Assembly (NCBI GenBank): GCA_040386935.1
Contig: JAZKEQ010000006.1
Coordinates: 62,001 to 126,000 of the forward strand
Direction of reading: 5' to 3'
From: JABMMZ01 sp040386935
GTDB lineage: Bacteria > Bacteroidota > Bacteroidia > NS11-12g > UBA955
Length of the DNA: 64,000 bases
The notes under the pieces were generated by a model. That model was not told the DNA's origin. It did no database searches and saw nothing but the letters and a program-made list of their open reading frames with translations. Below, one piece after another: positions 49,995 to 58,745 of the stretch. The translations under genes were made by a program, and so were the position numbers. How positions within the stretch are numbered: the first letter of the stretch is position 1; every line of letters begins with the position of its first letter.

Positions 49995-51056
49995 TTATTT
50001 GATATTGATATCCAGTGCATCGCGCAAGGCTGTGCCCACAAAATTAAATGCTACCACCAGTAACATAATGGCCAGACCGGGTACTATGGCCATGTAAGCC
50101 GTTGTAGTCGACATGATTTTAGAATTGTATTCTGTTATCATCAAACCCCAACTGGGAGCAGGAGGAGACACGCCCAAACCGAGAAAACTCAGTCCGGCTT
50201 CTAACAGAATGGCTGAACCGAAATTTGCTACAGCTAATACAATCAATGTGCTTTTTAAATTGGGCAATAAATGTCTGAACATTATGCGCCAAGACCCAAA
50301 ACCCAATACTTTCGCTGCCTGTATGTATTCTTTTTCTCTTAAACTGAATACCTGACCGCGAATAACACGGGCCACTTCAACCCAACTGCTGATGCCTATG
50401 GCTATAAAAATCTGCCAGAACCCTTTGCCCATTGCAAAACTGATAGCTGCAACCAATAACATGGTGGGCAGACTCCATATCACATTCATGAGCCATGAAA
50501 TAGAGGTATCTGCAAATCCGCGAAAGTAGCCTGCCAGTAAACCCATTAAGGTGCCGATGAATAACGATAACACCACTGATACAACACCAACGGATAGTGA
50601 AATGCGTGTGCCCAATATCAAGCGGCTGAACATGTCGCGACCAAGATTATCTGAGCCCAGTAAAAATTTTCGTTCAACGATTTTATAATAGCCGTTGTTT
50701 AAAATTTTCTGTTCTTTTAAAACGGTAGTTGCATCTGTATTATACAATTCTAAAAAAGCCGTATCACCTTTAATGGTGTAGCGGTTGATAGGGGTCCTTT
50801 CACCCGTTTCTGTTTTACCTGTATAGGTGTCCCAAAATGATTTTTCAGGAGGAGGGATGGTTTCAAAATAAGTGATGGTGGTGCCGGGTTTGAGGGAAGC
50901 CAAAGGCAAATTAATATCATTGGCATTGGGTGTTTTATCAGGCACCATCAGGTAGCCCAATAAGCTGATAACAATGCATATACCAATTACGATAGAACCG
51001 ATGAGTCCCAGAGGATGTTTAAGGATTTTTCGAAATGTTGAGTTGGTAGCTGCCAA
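49995..51056 (-). CDS. Peptide/oligopeptide ABC transporter permease (OppC-type)
   Basis: A 353-residue permease. The N-terminal segment (PLGLIGSIVIGICIVISLLG) is followed by a periplasmic insertion of about 100 residues, then five to six C-terminal segments with the EAA-type loop VARVIRGQVFSLREKEYIQA(AKVLGFG). The family signature (RVIRGQVFSLREKEYIQAAK without flanks) is clear. It is a BPD_transp_1 subunit; the partner permease (OppB), the ATPases and the binding protein are not adjacent in the window. The start at 51056 is a TTG. Confidence 0.88.
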   Translation of the reverse strand: MAATNSTFRKILKHPLGLIGSIVIGICIVISLLGYLMVPDKTPNANDINLPLASLKPGTTITYFETIPPPEKSFWDTYTGKTETGERTPINRYTIKGDTAFLELYNTDATTVLKEQKILNNGYYKIVERKFLLGSDNLGRDMFSRLILGTRISLSVGVVSVVLSLFIGTLMGLLAGYFRGFADTSISWLMNVIWSLPTMLLVAAISFAMGKGFWQIFIAIGISSWVEVARVIRGQVFSLREKEYIQAAKVLGFGSWRIMFRHLLPNLKSTLIVLAVANFGSAILLEAGLSFLGLGVSPPAPSWGLMITEYNSKIMSTTTAYMAIVPGLAIMLLVVAFNFVGTALRDALDINIK

Positions 51057-51100
51057 AGGTAATCTGCTGCGAAAATACAGATTAGTGAGCGAAAGGGAAA

Positions 51101-52546
51101 TTATTTTGAATCTTCGCTTGTCAATTCTCTTGGTTGGTAGAATTTAATCGCCACCATAATGGCCATAAAACCCCATAGTGGTGCGGCAATTTTATCAAAG
51201 TCGCTGTAGTTATTCAGGAAAGCATGAACATAGTAGGTGATGAGTCCAAGCAATACAGCCGTGGTTAAACTTCTTTGCCATGGCATTTTGGTTTCATCAT
51301 AAATAATATTCAAGCCGAGTGAAACTGATAATAGAAATACCGCTAACCAACTTAGGAATCCAAAGAGTCCCATTTCTGACAAGGCATTGAAATATTCGCT
51401 GTGTGTACCTCCCAGGTCACCGCTGTTCGTACTGATAAGCGTAAGGTCTTCAGGGCGCTGAAAAGGTGCATACTGCTGGGTATAGGTGCCCGGTCCGTAG
51501 CCAAATACAGGACGGGCTCTGAACATCAGAATAGCGCAATGCCATCGGTTTACACGTTCAAGATTCGATGGGTCGGTGGTAATATTGGATACCGATTGGG
51601 CGTGCGATTCAAGGTCATCGGCACTCCCTTGTTTATTGTGCTCAAGACTGTACAACAACTGATCTTGTTTGATAAAGCCTAACAACAATATGGCTCCCAA
51701 TACAATCATCATGGTTCTGAATTTAACTTTCAGCTTGATGATGCAGTAGAATAAAAATGCAGCGATTAAACTGATCCATGAGGCGCGGGTATATGAAAAA
51801 ATAGTACCGACTATCAATACTAAGGCGATAAATGCAAATACGTAGCGTTGAAAACCGTTGAACTTAAACCAGTTTCCCCTCAATGCAAACATGATGGCAG
51901 GCGGAATAAAAAATGCGATGTATGCCGAATAGATGGTGTGATCGGTAAAGAACGGCTCCATGATGCTGTAACCCCATCCACGGGCAAATCCTTCGCCTGA
52001 GTGTTTTACTAATGTAATACTTACCAAAATAAAACTGCCGTAAATCATGTAAGACAAAAAGCGTCTGATATAGGCAGGGTTTTCAAACATCTGGAACAGG
52101 AAGAAAAAGAAGGTCACCAAAAACCAACTGCGTGCAATGAAATATTTAATGGATACAAAAAACATGGTGCTGGTAAAGGTGCATATCAGCATCCAGAATA
52201 AATTGAAGAGTATGGCCATTACCAAAGGCATCTTTAAAAAACGGATATTGAATTCGCCTTTTATCAGCATATTAGTTGTGTACATAATGAACAGTATCCA
52301 TATCATGGGTTCAGTAGGGACAGATAAACCCAATCCGCCACCGACATCTTTAACAAAAACAGAAAGCGGTACGGCAAAGCAGATCAACAGCACATAGAAA
52401 GCGGGATTATAAACACATAAAAATAAAAGACCAATGGCTACAGGCGCCAATGCGATTAAATAAAAATCAAAATACAGGGCAACAAGCACCACCATCATCA
52501 GCGGCACCAATAATTTTATCAGCAGCGATTTGCTGACTTTGGGCAT
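51101..52546 (-). CDS. O-antigen ligase/polymerase family (Wzy_C) protein
   Basis: A 481-residue polytopic membrane protein with ten or more segments (LVPLMMVVLVALYFDFYLIA; FAFIALVLIVGTIFSYTRAS; MMIVLGAILLLGFIKQ). The Wzy_C/O-antigen ligase region is marked by RARPVFGYGPGTY and GGTHSEYFNALSEMGLFGFL. The family assembles polysaccharides in the periplasm. ATG at 52546 is used, though a TTG at 52567 is possible. It is followed, in reading order after, by the chain length determinant and flippase genes upstream. Confidence 0.85.
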   Translation of the reverse strand: MPKVSKSLLIKLLVPLMMVVLVALYFDFYLIALAPVAIGLLFLCVYNPAFYVLLICFAVPLSVFVKDVGGGLGLSVPTEPMIWILFIMYTTNMLIKGEFNIRFLKMPLVMAILFNLFWMLICTFTSTMFFVSIKYFIARSWFLVTFFFFLFQMFENPAYIRRFLSYMIYGSFILVSITLVKHSGEGFARGWGYSIMEPFFTDHTIYSAYIAFFIPPAIMFALRGNWFKFNGFQRYVFAFIALVLIVGTIFSYTRASWISLIAAFLFYCIIKLKVKFRTMMIVLGAILLLGFIKQDQLLYSLEHNKQGSADDLESHAQSVSNITTDPSNLERVNRWHCAILMFRARPVFGYGPGTYTQQYAPFQRPEDLTLISTNSGDLGGTHSEYFNALSEMGLFGFLSWLAVFLLSVSLGLNIIYDETKMPWQRSLTTAVLLGLITYYVHAFLNNYSDFDKIAAPLWGFMAIMVAIKFYQPRELTSEDSK

Positions 52547-52573
52547 TATGGGATTGATGACAGACAAACCTTT

Positions 52574-53599
52574 TTAGGCTTTTTTCCCTTTGATTCTTTC
52601 GTATATGGCAAAGAAAATAGCACCAGCAGAAAGTGAAGCAAGCAGGGCTATCAATACAATGAGTTTTCTTACAGGATAAGCTCTTTGCTCGGCTTCGCTT
52701 GCAGTACTTACTGTAAATTTATTGTTCAAACGTTCTTTTACGTCCACTTCAGCTTTTTCGTATTTGGCGCGTAAGTTTGATAATTTCTCAAGCTCAAGCA
52801 AAAGTGTTTCAGATAGCGTAGTGTACTGACCACCAAAGGATACCAGCACTTTTTGTTGTTCAATCAAATCTTCCAGTCTTTTAGTACTTGCACCTGTACG
52901 GGCTTTGTAAATTTCTTCAGCCAATGCTCTTGATTGCTCTTCGTAGTTGGTGATACCTTCGTTACCAATTTTTTGTAATTGTTCTTTTAGGCTATTTACT
53001 TCATTCTGTTTGCCTTCCATTGCTCTTCGCATAATCGCGAGAGCAGGTACAGCTACTTCCTGTTGAATTTCATTCTTAATGGTATCGTAAAGGTTTGAAA
53101 TACCATTAGCAATTTCTGCGGCAATTTTAGGATCTTCATCCAATACATCTATTCTGATAGATAAATATCGGGTACGGGTGTAAGTAATGTTGTCGTCTAT
53201 TTTATTCTGAAGCTTGGTGTACTTCAATGGTTCGTTCTCATTGATTTTATAGTGCTTCATCAAGTTGAAGTTCTTTACCAAACGCTCGGTAAGACGTGAT
53301 GATTGCAAAATTTGAAGGGCTTTTTCAGCTTCTTCCTCTTCACCAAATTCCAGAGGATCCTTCTGTCTTTGGGTAAGGTCGGTCATCAACGCGTTACTAA
53401 TGGAGTTGTTGGTAGTGGGGTAAAAGATAACTGTTGACTTGTATTTTGGCGTTATCACAAATGATAATGCTGCTGAAAGTGCGATTGCGACAACCGATAT
53501 AATCATCAGTTCTTTTTTCCATCTTATGAAAAGGGCAATCACATCGCTAAAAGTAATTAAACCGTTATTTGAGGCTGTTTCATCAAATTTGTTCTGCAT
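52574..53599 (-). CDS. Chain length determinant (Wzz)-like protein
   Basis: A 341-residue protein with an N-terminal membrane segment (LMIISVVAIALSAALSFVIT), a long coiled-coil periplasmic region with an acidic coiled coil (EAEKALQILQSSRLTERLVK; LEDLIEQQKVLVSFGGQYTT) and a C-terminal segment (LIVLIALLASLSAGAIFFAI). This is the Wzz/polysaccharide copolymerase plan. The ATG at 53599 is used. It lies 7-28 bases from the O-antigen ligase start. Confidence 0.85.
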   Translation of the reverse strand: MQNKFDETASNNGLITFSDVIALFIRWKKELMIISVVAIALSAALSFVITPKYKSTVIFYPTTNNSISNALMTDLTQRQKDPLEFGEEEEAEKALQILQSSRLTERLVKNFNLMKHYKINENEPLKYTKLQNKIDDNITYTRTRYLSIRIDVLDEDPKIAAEIANGISNLYDTIKNEIQQEVAVPALAIMRRAMEGKQNEVNSLKEQLQKIGNEGITNYEEQSRALAEEIYKARTGASTKRLEDLIEQQKVLVSFGGQYTTLSETLLLELEKLSNLRAKYEKAEVDVKERLNNKFTVSTASEAEQRAYPVRKLIVLIALLASLSAGAIFFAIYERIKGKKA

Positions 53600-53673
53600 T
53601 CTTTCTTGACTTATTAAGGTTGCAAAAATAGGAAAATTGCGTATTGATTGGTTGCAACGAATCAAAAATGAAT

Positions 53674-55110
53674 TTATTGCTCTTCTTTCATTAAAATGGC
53701 GAACATTTTACGGAAATCAAAGAATTGCAGTAAAAGCACTAATACCAATGCTCCCGGAAGAAAAATACCCAGTATTAACCACAGACTTTCTATCCCTTTT
53801 ACAAAAAAAGATAGTCCTACCAGGCATACGATGAGGGCCACAAATTTGCCAAAGGTTACCGGCTTTATCTTAAATCCGAATAATTGGAAACAGCGGATGG
53901 TGCATAGTAAGGCAAATACGGTCTGTGTAGTTAGGGAGCTGACTGAAGCTCCTGCCGATTCATATTTCGGTATCAGAATCAGATTGAGTACAATATTTAA
54001 TACCAGTGAAATAAATGCAAACAAGTTCATGGCTTTGATATCACCCTTGGCTGTCAGCAAAGTGCCAAATGTGTAAACAATGCACATGGGAATAAAACAC
54101 AGCATGATATTTTGTAACACATGCGATGAAAGGTTCAATTCTTCAATATCATTGAATCGATAGAGGGTGAACATGATCTTGTCATTAAAGAAAAATGCGG
54201 TCATACTGACTACTACTGCTATAATGAGCAATAGCTGAACGGAAAGTTCTGTTAGGGGTTTGATGTCTTTTTTCTCGGCCAGTAAGCGCGAAAACATAGG
54301 TAGCAGTAGTCCTGAGAACAACATGGCAAACATGCAGGCGGCATCCAGTAAACGGAAACTTTGTGCATAGATACCCGAGTTAAACACTGCCACATCTTTT
54401 GGCAATAAAAAATCCATCATCAATACATCGGCTCTTGTATACAAGCCCATTAAGGCAAACAGCAGGGCGTAAGGAAGGCTTTGTCGTATTAATGTAATCA
54501 GGTTGGAATTTGATACACTTTTGGGTAATGCGTTGCTGTAACGGATGTTGAGGCTGCCGATGATAACCAAAGTAATACTAAGACCTATTGTTTGCGCCAG
54601 TACAAAATAGTGAATGGATACCATGTCGCTATAGAAAAAAGCGATGCAGATAATCATGGCAAAGGTTTTATCACTTACTGAGAAGAGGCTGTCTATCGTG
54701 TACTTTTGCAAGCCACTGATATTGCTTCTTAAATATAAAATGAAAGAGGTCAATATTTGGTTGAATCCTATCAGCATCAATAAACGCAGGTCGAGGTCCC
54801 TGTAATACCCCACACCAATGATGAGCGTAAAATAAATAAAGGACAGAATAATTTTAGCCCCTATCAAGGATTTGAAATTGGCCTTAAAAAAGGAATGGTC
54901 GCCCGCTACCTGCTTGTTATTGAAATTCTGAATGCCAATGTCGAGCACGATATTGAATACCAATGCCAGTGTTAATATGATGTTGTATTGTCCGTATGCC
55001 TGACCCAGTGTATTCTGCGCAATACGGTCAATCATCAACAACCACAATGGTTTGATAATTAAATTAAGTCCCTGAAGGAAGAGAAGATTTTTAAGAAATA
55101 ATTTTCTCAC
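53674..55110 (-). CDS. Polysaccharide flippase (Wzx-like), GTG start
   Basis: A 478-residue protein of the MOP exporter superfamily with about 12-14 membrane segments (FNIVLDIGIQNFNNKQVAG; SYFTLIIGVGYYRDLDLRLL; DVLMMDFLLPKDVAVFNSGI; LVLNIVLNLILIPKYESAGA). The two-fold repeat and the ending suit polysaccharide biosynthesis flippases (Wzx/RfbX). Its GTG start is assigned. Together with Wzz and the Wzy_C gene it forms a three-gene polysaccharide assembly unit. Confidence 0.85.
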   Translation of the reverse strand: MRKLFLKNLLFLQGLNLIIKPLWLLMIDRIAQNTLGQAYGQYNIILTLALVFNIVLDIGIQNFNNKQVAGDHSFFKANFKSLIGAKIILSFIYFTLIIGVGYYRDLDLRLLMLIGFNQILTSFILYLRSNISGLQKYTIDSLFSVSDKTFAMIICIAFFYSDMVSIHYFVLAQTIGLSITLVIIGSLNIRYSNALPKSVSNSNLITLIRQSLPYALLFALMGLYTRADVLMMDFLLPKDVAVFNSGIYAQSFRLLDAACMFAMLFSGLLLPMFSRLLAEKKDIKPLTELSVQLLLIIAVVVSMTAFFFNDKIMFTLYRFNDIEELNLSSHVLQNIMLCFIPMCIVYTFGTLLTAKGDIKAMNLFAFISLVLNIVLNLILIPKYESAGASVSSLTTQTVFALLCTIRCFQLFGFKIKPVTFGKFVALIVCLVGLSFFVKGIESLWLILGIFLPGALVLVLLLQFFDFRKMFAILMKEEQ

Positions 55111-55169
55111 TGCTGCTTTGCAAAATAAGGATAATCTTCTGTAATGGGCGTTTAGTCATTATTATTTAA

Positions 55170-55622
55170 CTATGGTTTTATCACGACATCAATTTCAGTT
55201 GACGAACCGCTGTTGAATTCTGTTCCTTGATAAGTTGCGTGTACGTTAGAATATTTTTCGTAAGTATTGCCACATCTTTTGTTGCCCAATTGTTTTTTTT
55301 CTGAACTAAAGCCAATGTTGAGCAACGAGTCATTGTAGGTGCTTTTGTTGCTTTTTATAACAAGTTTTTTCAAATTATAATAGTAAAGGTAGTAAGCTCT
55401 GGCGCTGTCTCCTCCCAGATTTCTTCTTAAATCGATGACATCAGTTGTAAACGTACCGTCTTGTTTATGAAACTCAAATGTAAATGAAGTGTCGTTTTTA
55501 GCAAACCCTTTAGATGTATAATCAAATAACAGATTGATACCCGGTGGCGCTGAGTCTACATCGTATTTGGTAGCGCAACAAGCTGATATGGACAGGACAC
55601 ATATAATGAGGAGGTATTTCAT
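55170..55622 (-). CDS. Lipoprotein of unknown function
   Basis: A 150-residue lipoprotein (signal LLIICVLSISAC, Cys about 15 followed by CATK). The mature domain is beta-rich (LFDYTSKGFAKNDTSFTFEF; EYSNVHATYQGTEF). Its ATG overlaps the KMO stop by 4 bases (ATGA), so it is coupled to the preceding enzyme gene. No family was recognised. Confidence 0.65.
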   Translation of the reverse strand: MKYLLIICVLSISACCATKYDVDSAPPGINLLFDYTSKGFAKNDTSFTFEFHKQDGTFTTDVIDLRRNLGGDSARAYYLYYYNLKKLVIKSNKSTYNDSLLNIGFSSEKKQLGNKRCGNTYEKYSNVHATYQGTEFNSGSSTEIDVVIKP

Positions 55623-56950
55623 GGGGTTGATTGTAATAAGGGTAAAATAAGTTCTTTTTGGGTGATTTTATCTGCAAGACCTTCGGCAATGATGCGGTTG
55701 ATAATGGCTTCGTTTCTGCCGCCTTGGGCCTGTGCATAGCTGTATGATGAAGTACTAAAGGTTACCAATTCATATTGACTTTTGAAGTATTCTGGATAAA
55801 ATTCGCAGAGGTCGTGTTCCACTTTTTTGAATTGCATAAATTCAGGACGGCCCACTAAATCACGCATTTCCACAAAGTTTTTACAGGCCAAATCTGCAAT
55901 AGCATTGGCATTCACAATCCGCGCTTCCTGGTATTTTTCTAATATGGTATCCCAGTTAGGGTAATGTTGTTCTATCAGATCGTCTAATTCTTTTACATCT
56001 TCGAAACTACAGTTCATTCCTTGTCCGTAGAAAGGGATTACGGCATGTGCCGCATCGCCCACCAATGCGAATTTATTGACCACCCATGGGTTACTGCGAA
56101 TGGTGACCAGACTGCCAATAGGGTTGTGCGTAAAATCGTGAATCAAACCGGGCATCATGGGCACTGCATCGGCAAAGTAAGTATTGAAAAAATCTGTGAT
56201 TTGTTGTTCTGTTTTAAGATTGGCAAAACTTTTTTCACCTTCATATCCCAAAAAGAGTGTGCAAGTAAAACTACCGCCCGGATTGGGTAATGCAATCATC
56301 ATGAACTCACCACGGGGCCATATGTGCAAGGCATTTTCCTCTATCATGAATTTTCCTTCGGGCGAAGGCACTATCTCTAATTCTTTATAACCGTAGTTCT
56401 CGTAGGTCTGAGAGTAATTGAATCTGTTGGTCTTTTGCATCTCACTTCTGATGGCTGAAAAAGCACCATCAGTACCAAACATCACATCACCTTTTACTTC
56501 CATCAGTTCTCCATTCTCTTTTTCAATAATGGCAATATTATTTTTCAAATCAGCATCAATGCAGCGGGTGTTGAAATGCAGTTCTACATTCTCAAATTCA
56601 CCTGCCAGTTGTATAAGTTTTAAATTTAAACCGGCACGTGAAACCGAATTGATGTATTGACCGGCTGTGCCATAGGGTTGGTAGGATAATTCGCCTTTGA
56701 TGCTGTGCATTTGACGGCCGTTCATAGGGATGGCATCGTGCAAGACCTGTTCTGCCAACCCCACTTTTTTCAATGCTTCAATCCCCCTTGTAGAGAGAGC
56801 TAAATTGATTGAGCGACCTGCCTCTGCTTTCCCTTTGCGCATATCGCCCCTGCGCTCGTATAACTCAACCTTGAATCCTCTTTTTGCCAAACAAATTGCC
56901 AACAAAGAACCACTTAAACCACCTCCGATAATGACTGCTTTTTCTTTCAT
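55619..56950 (-). CDS. kmo: Kynurenine 3-monooxygenase-like FAD monooxygenase
   Basis: A 443-residue class A flavin monooxygenase. It begins AVIIGGGLSGSLLAICLAKR with the GxGxxG Rossmann motif, has AGRSINLALSTRGIEAL, the DG motif in FGTDGAFSAIR, and GDAAHAVIPFYGQGMNCSFE, which is characteristic of KMO among related monooxygenases. The C-terminus has the FKKVEHDLCEFYPEYFKSQY stretch seen in KMO. It hydroxylates L-kynurenine to 3-hydroxykynurenine in tryptophan degradation or quinolinate synthesis; the other pathway genes are not in the window. Confidence 0.92.
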   Translation of the reverse strand: MKEKAVIIGGGLSGSLLAICLAKRGFKVELYERRGDMRKGKAEAGRSINLALSTRGIEALKKVGLAEQVLHDAIPMNGRQMHSIKGELSYQPYGTAGQYINSVSRAGLNLKLIQLAGEFENVELHFNTRCIDADLKNNIAIIEKENGELMEVKGDVMFGTDGAFSAIRSEMQKTNRFNYSQTYENYGYKELEIVPSPEGKFMIEENALHIWPRGEFMMIALPNPGGSFTCTLFLGYEGEKSFANLKTEQQITDFFNTYFADAVPMMPGLIHDFTHNPIGSLVTIRSNPWVVNKFALVGDAAHAVIPFYGQGMNCSFEDVKELDDLIEQHYPNWDTILEKYQEARIVNANAIADLACKNFVEMRDLVGRPEFMQFKKVEHDLCEFYPEYFKSQYELVTFSTSSYSYAQAQGGRNEAIINRIIAEGLADKITQKELILPLLQSTP

Positions 56951-57079
56951 TTGATATGGTCAAAAATAGACAAGAAATCTTGATGCACCAAATGCTTAAT
57001 GTCACAATTGAAAATAAACAAAATGAAGGTGAATGGCCTCAATTGTCGATTATAGATGTCGATTAATGAATGCATGGTT

Positions 57080-57982
57080 TTAAAAATGATAAGTAAATTC
57101 CAGAGCACCCCATTTGTGTGTTGTTCCTGTTTTAAATTCTTTTGTAAGAGAAGTTGCGTACAAGCTAATACCAATGCGTTTGTATGACCCAGCTATTCTA
57201 ACAGTTTGTTGCAATACAATAGTTGAAATATCACTTGCTGCTATGGTGTATGGATTATTAGAACCTACTGCACTGCCTTGTAAAGTACCGTTATAAGCAA
57301 CGTAACGGATGGTGCTATTCAGTGTTAGGGAATAACTCATGGGGTTATTGTTTCTTTCTAATAAAAAGTAAGAATTGTTGTTGTGTAAATGGAGGATAAG
57401 GTCTGCATCTGCATGGTTGTAGACAGTCCCTGCATTCAGTTTTCCGCTTATCAGTAATGCTATTGCGGAATGTTTAACAATCTCTTTTTCTACACCGGCT
57501 TGTAATTGAATGAATGGTGCCGAACGTATTTGGAAATCCCAACCCAATGGTTGTCTGCTGTCAATGGCCTTGTGTATGCTCGACTGGGTTTGCTTACCAA
57601 ATGCATAAGGACCGATAGCACCTAAGGCAGCAGAGTAATTGAGTTGTAAATGTTTGTCAGCAAAATACTTTTTTTGTGTCAGCGACAATGATAAGATGGC
57701 CGCATAGGGTCGGTCGTTTTTTTGAATGGTGTCGCCAAATATATCTGATGGCGTGAATACCTGTTGCTGAATTTGCCATATGGTTTGCTTGTTAGAATTT
57801 TTTCTAATTCCTGGAGAATAAGCGATGTCTACCTGTTGTGTAAGGTAGCGGTCGTTGCCAAAAAATACATCATTGGCATAAGTAAAACTAAAGTAACGGT
57901 GCTGCACACTGTCTCTAGTGCCGGCAAACAATACATTTGACAGCAAGAGTAGAACCGGCAATGCAATTTGTTTCTTCAGCAC
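57080..57982 (-). CDS. Lipid A deacylase LpxR-family outer membrane protein
   Basis: A 300-residue barrel protein with signal peptide (ALPVLLLLSNVLFAG). The family blocks are present in order: FTYANDVFFGNDRYLTQQVD, FTPSDIFGDTIQKNDRPYAA and GAIGPYAFGKQTQSSIHKAI with QPLGWDFQIR. The LpxR family removes 3'-acyloxyacyl groups from lipid A; catalytic Ca2+-binding residues seem present, but activity is inferred. The GTG at 57982 is used as the start. Confidence 0.9.
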   Translation of the reverse strand: MLKKQIALPVLLLLSNVLFAGTRDSVQHRYFSFTYANDVFFGNDRYLTQQVDIAYSPGIRKNSNKQTIWQIQQQVFTPSDIFGDTIQKNDRPYAAILSLSLTQKKYFADKHLQLNYSAALGAIGPYAFGKQTQSSIHKAIDSRQPLGWDFQIRSAPFIQLQAGVEKEIVKHSAIALLISGKLNAGTVYNHADADLILHLHNNNSYFLLERNNNPMSYSLTLNSTIRYVAYNGTLQGSAVGSNNPYTIAASDISTIVLQQTVRIAGSYKRIGISLYATSLTKEFKTGTTHKWGALEFTYHF

Positions 57983-58019
57983 TTACAGATAGATACGATT
58001 TAAATAAGTTGAAAGTTTG

Positions 58020-58709
58020 TTACAGATAAAAGTCTTGCATTATAGCGCTGAATGCTTCGGTGCGTTCGCCATTTGCAGTTGTGATAATAAGCGTTTGTTC
58101 CTTGGTTGTTTGCGGAAGTTTTGAAATTGTTACAATACTTCTGTAATAATGGCCGGGTTTGTTTTCTACTCTTATTTTTTCTGCTATATGCAAATCATGG
58201 GCAGGTAAAACAGATTCAAACAATTCCATTTCTCTAGGCGGGTAAATAATCCAACATAAACCGTTTTGAGACAACAGTCGCGTAATTGCATTTGCCAGTG
58301 TATCCTGACCCAATTCATCGTTATGCAACGCCTGATTTTTTGTTAAGTCGTTGCCCTTTAAATGGTTTGAAAAATAGGGAGGATTACAGGCAATTAAATC
58401 AAAAGATGCTGCAGGCGAATAGTTGGCAACATCACTGCAGATACATTCAATATTTGATGCAAAAGGGGAGTGCTGAATATTGTAAACAGCCTGCTCAAAA
58501 ACAGTGGGATTAATTTCGATAGCTGTGGTTTTTGCTGAAGGGAATTTTTGAGCCAGCATCAATGCGATAACACCTGTACCTGTGCCAATGTCAAGGCAGT
58601 GTGAGGGATTGTTGACATTTGCCAATGCACCTAGAAGACAACCGTCTGTATTCACTTTCAGGCCTTCAGTTTGTTTGGTTATGCTGAATTGTTTGAACCT
58701 GAACGACAC
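58020..58709 (-). CDS. trmN6: tRNA1(Val) (adenine-37-N6)-methyltransferase
   Basis: A 229-residue class I SAM methyltransferase: FKQFSITKQTEGLKVNTDGC, LDIGTGTGVIALMLAQKFPS (motif I), NPPYFSNHL (motif IV), and the C-terminal extension with GHYYRSIVTISK. This is the TrmN6/YfiC type that methylates A37 of tRNA1Val. The start at 58709 is a GTG. Confidence 0.9.
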   Translation of the reverse strand: MSFRFKQFSITKQTEGLKVNTDGCLLGALANVNNPSHCLDIGTGTGVIALMLAQKFPSAKTTAIEINPTVFEQAVYNIQHSPFASNIECICSDVANYSPAASFDLIACNPPYFSNHLKGNDLTKNQALHNDELGQDTLANAITRLLSQNGLCWIIYPPREMELFESVLPAHDLHIAEKIRVENKPGHYYRSIVTISKLPQTTKEQTLIITTANGERTEAFSAIMQDFYL

Positions 58710-58745
58710 AATAAAAGTGACTGTTAAAGGAAGTAGAGGAAAGTA

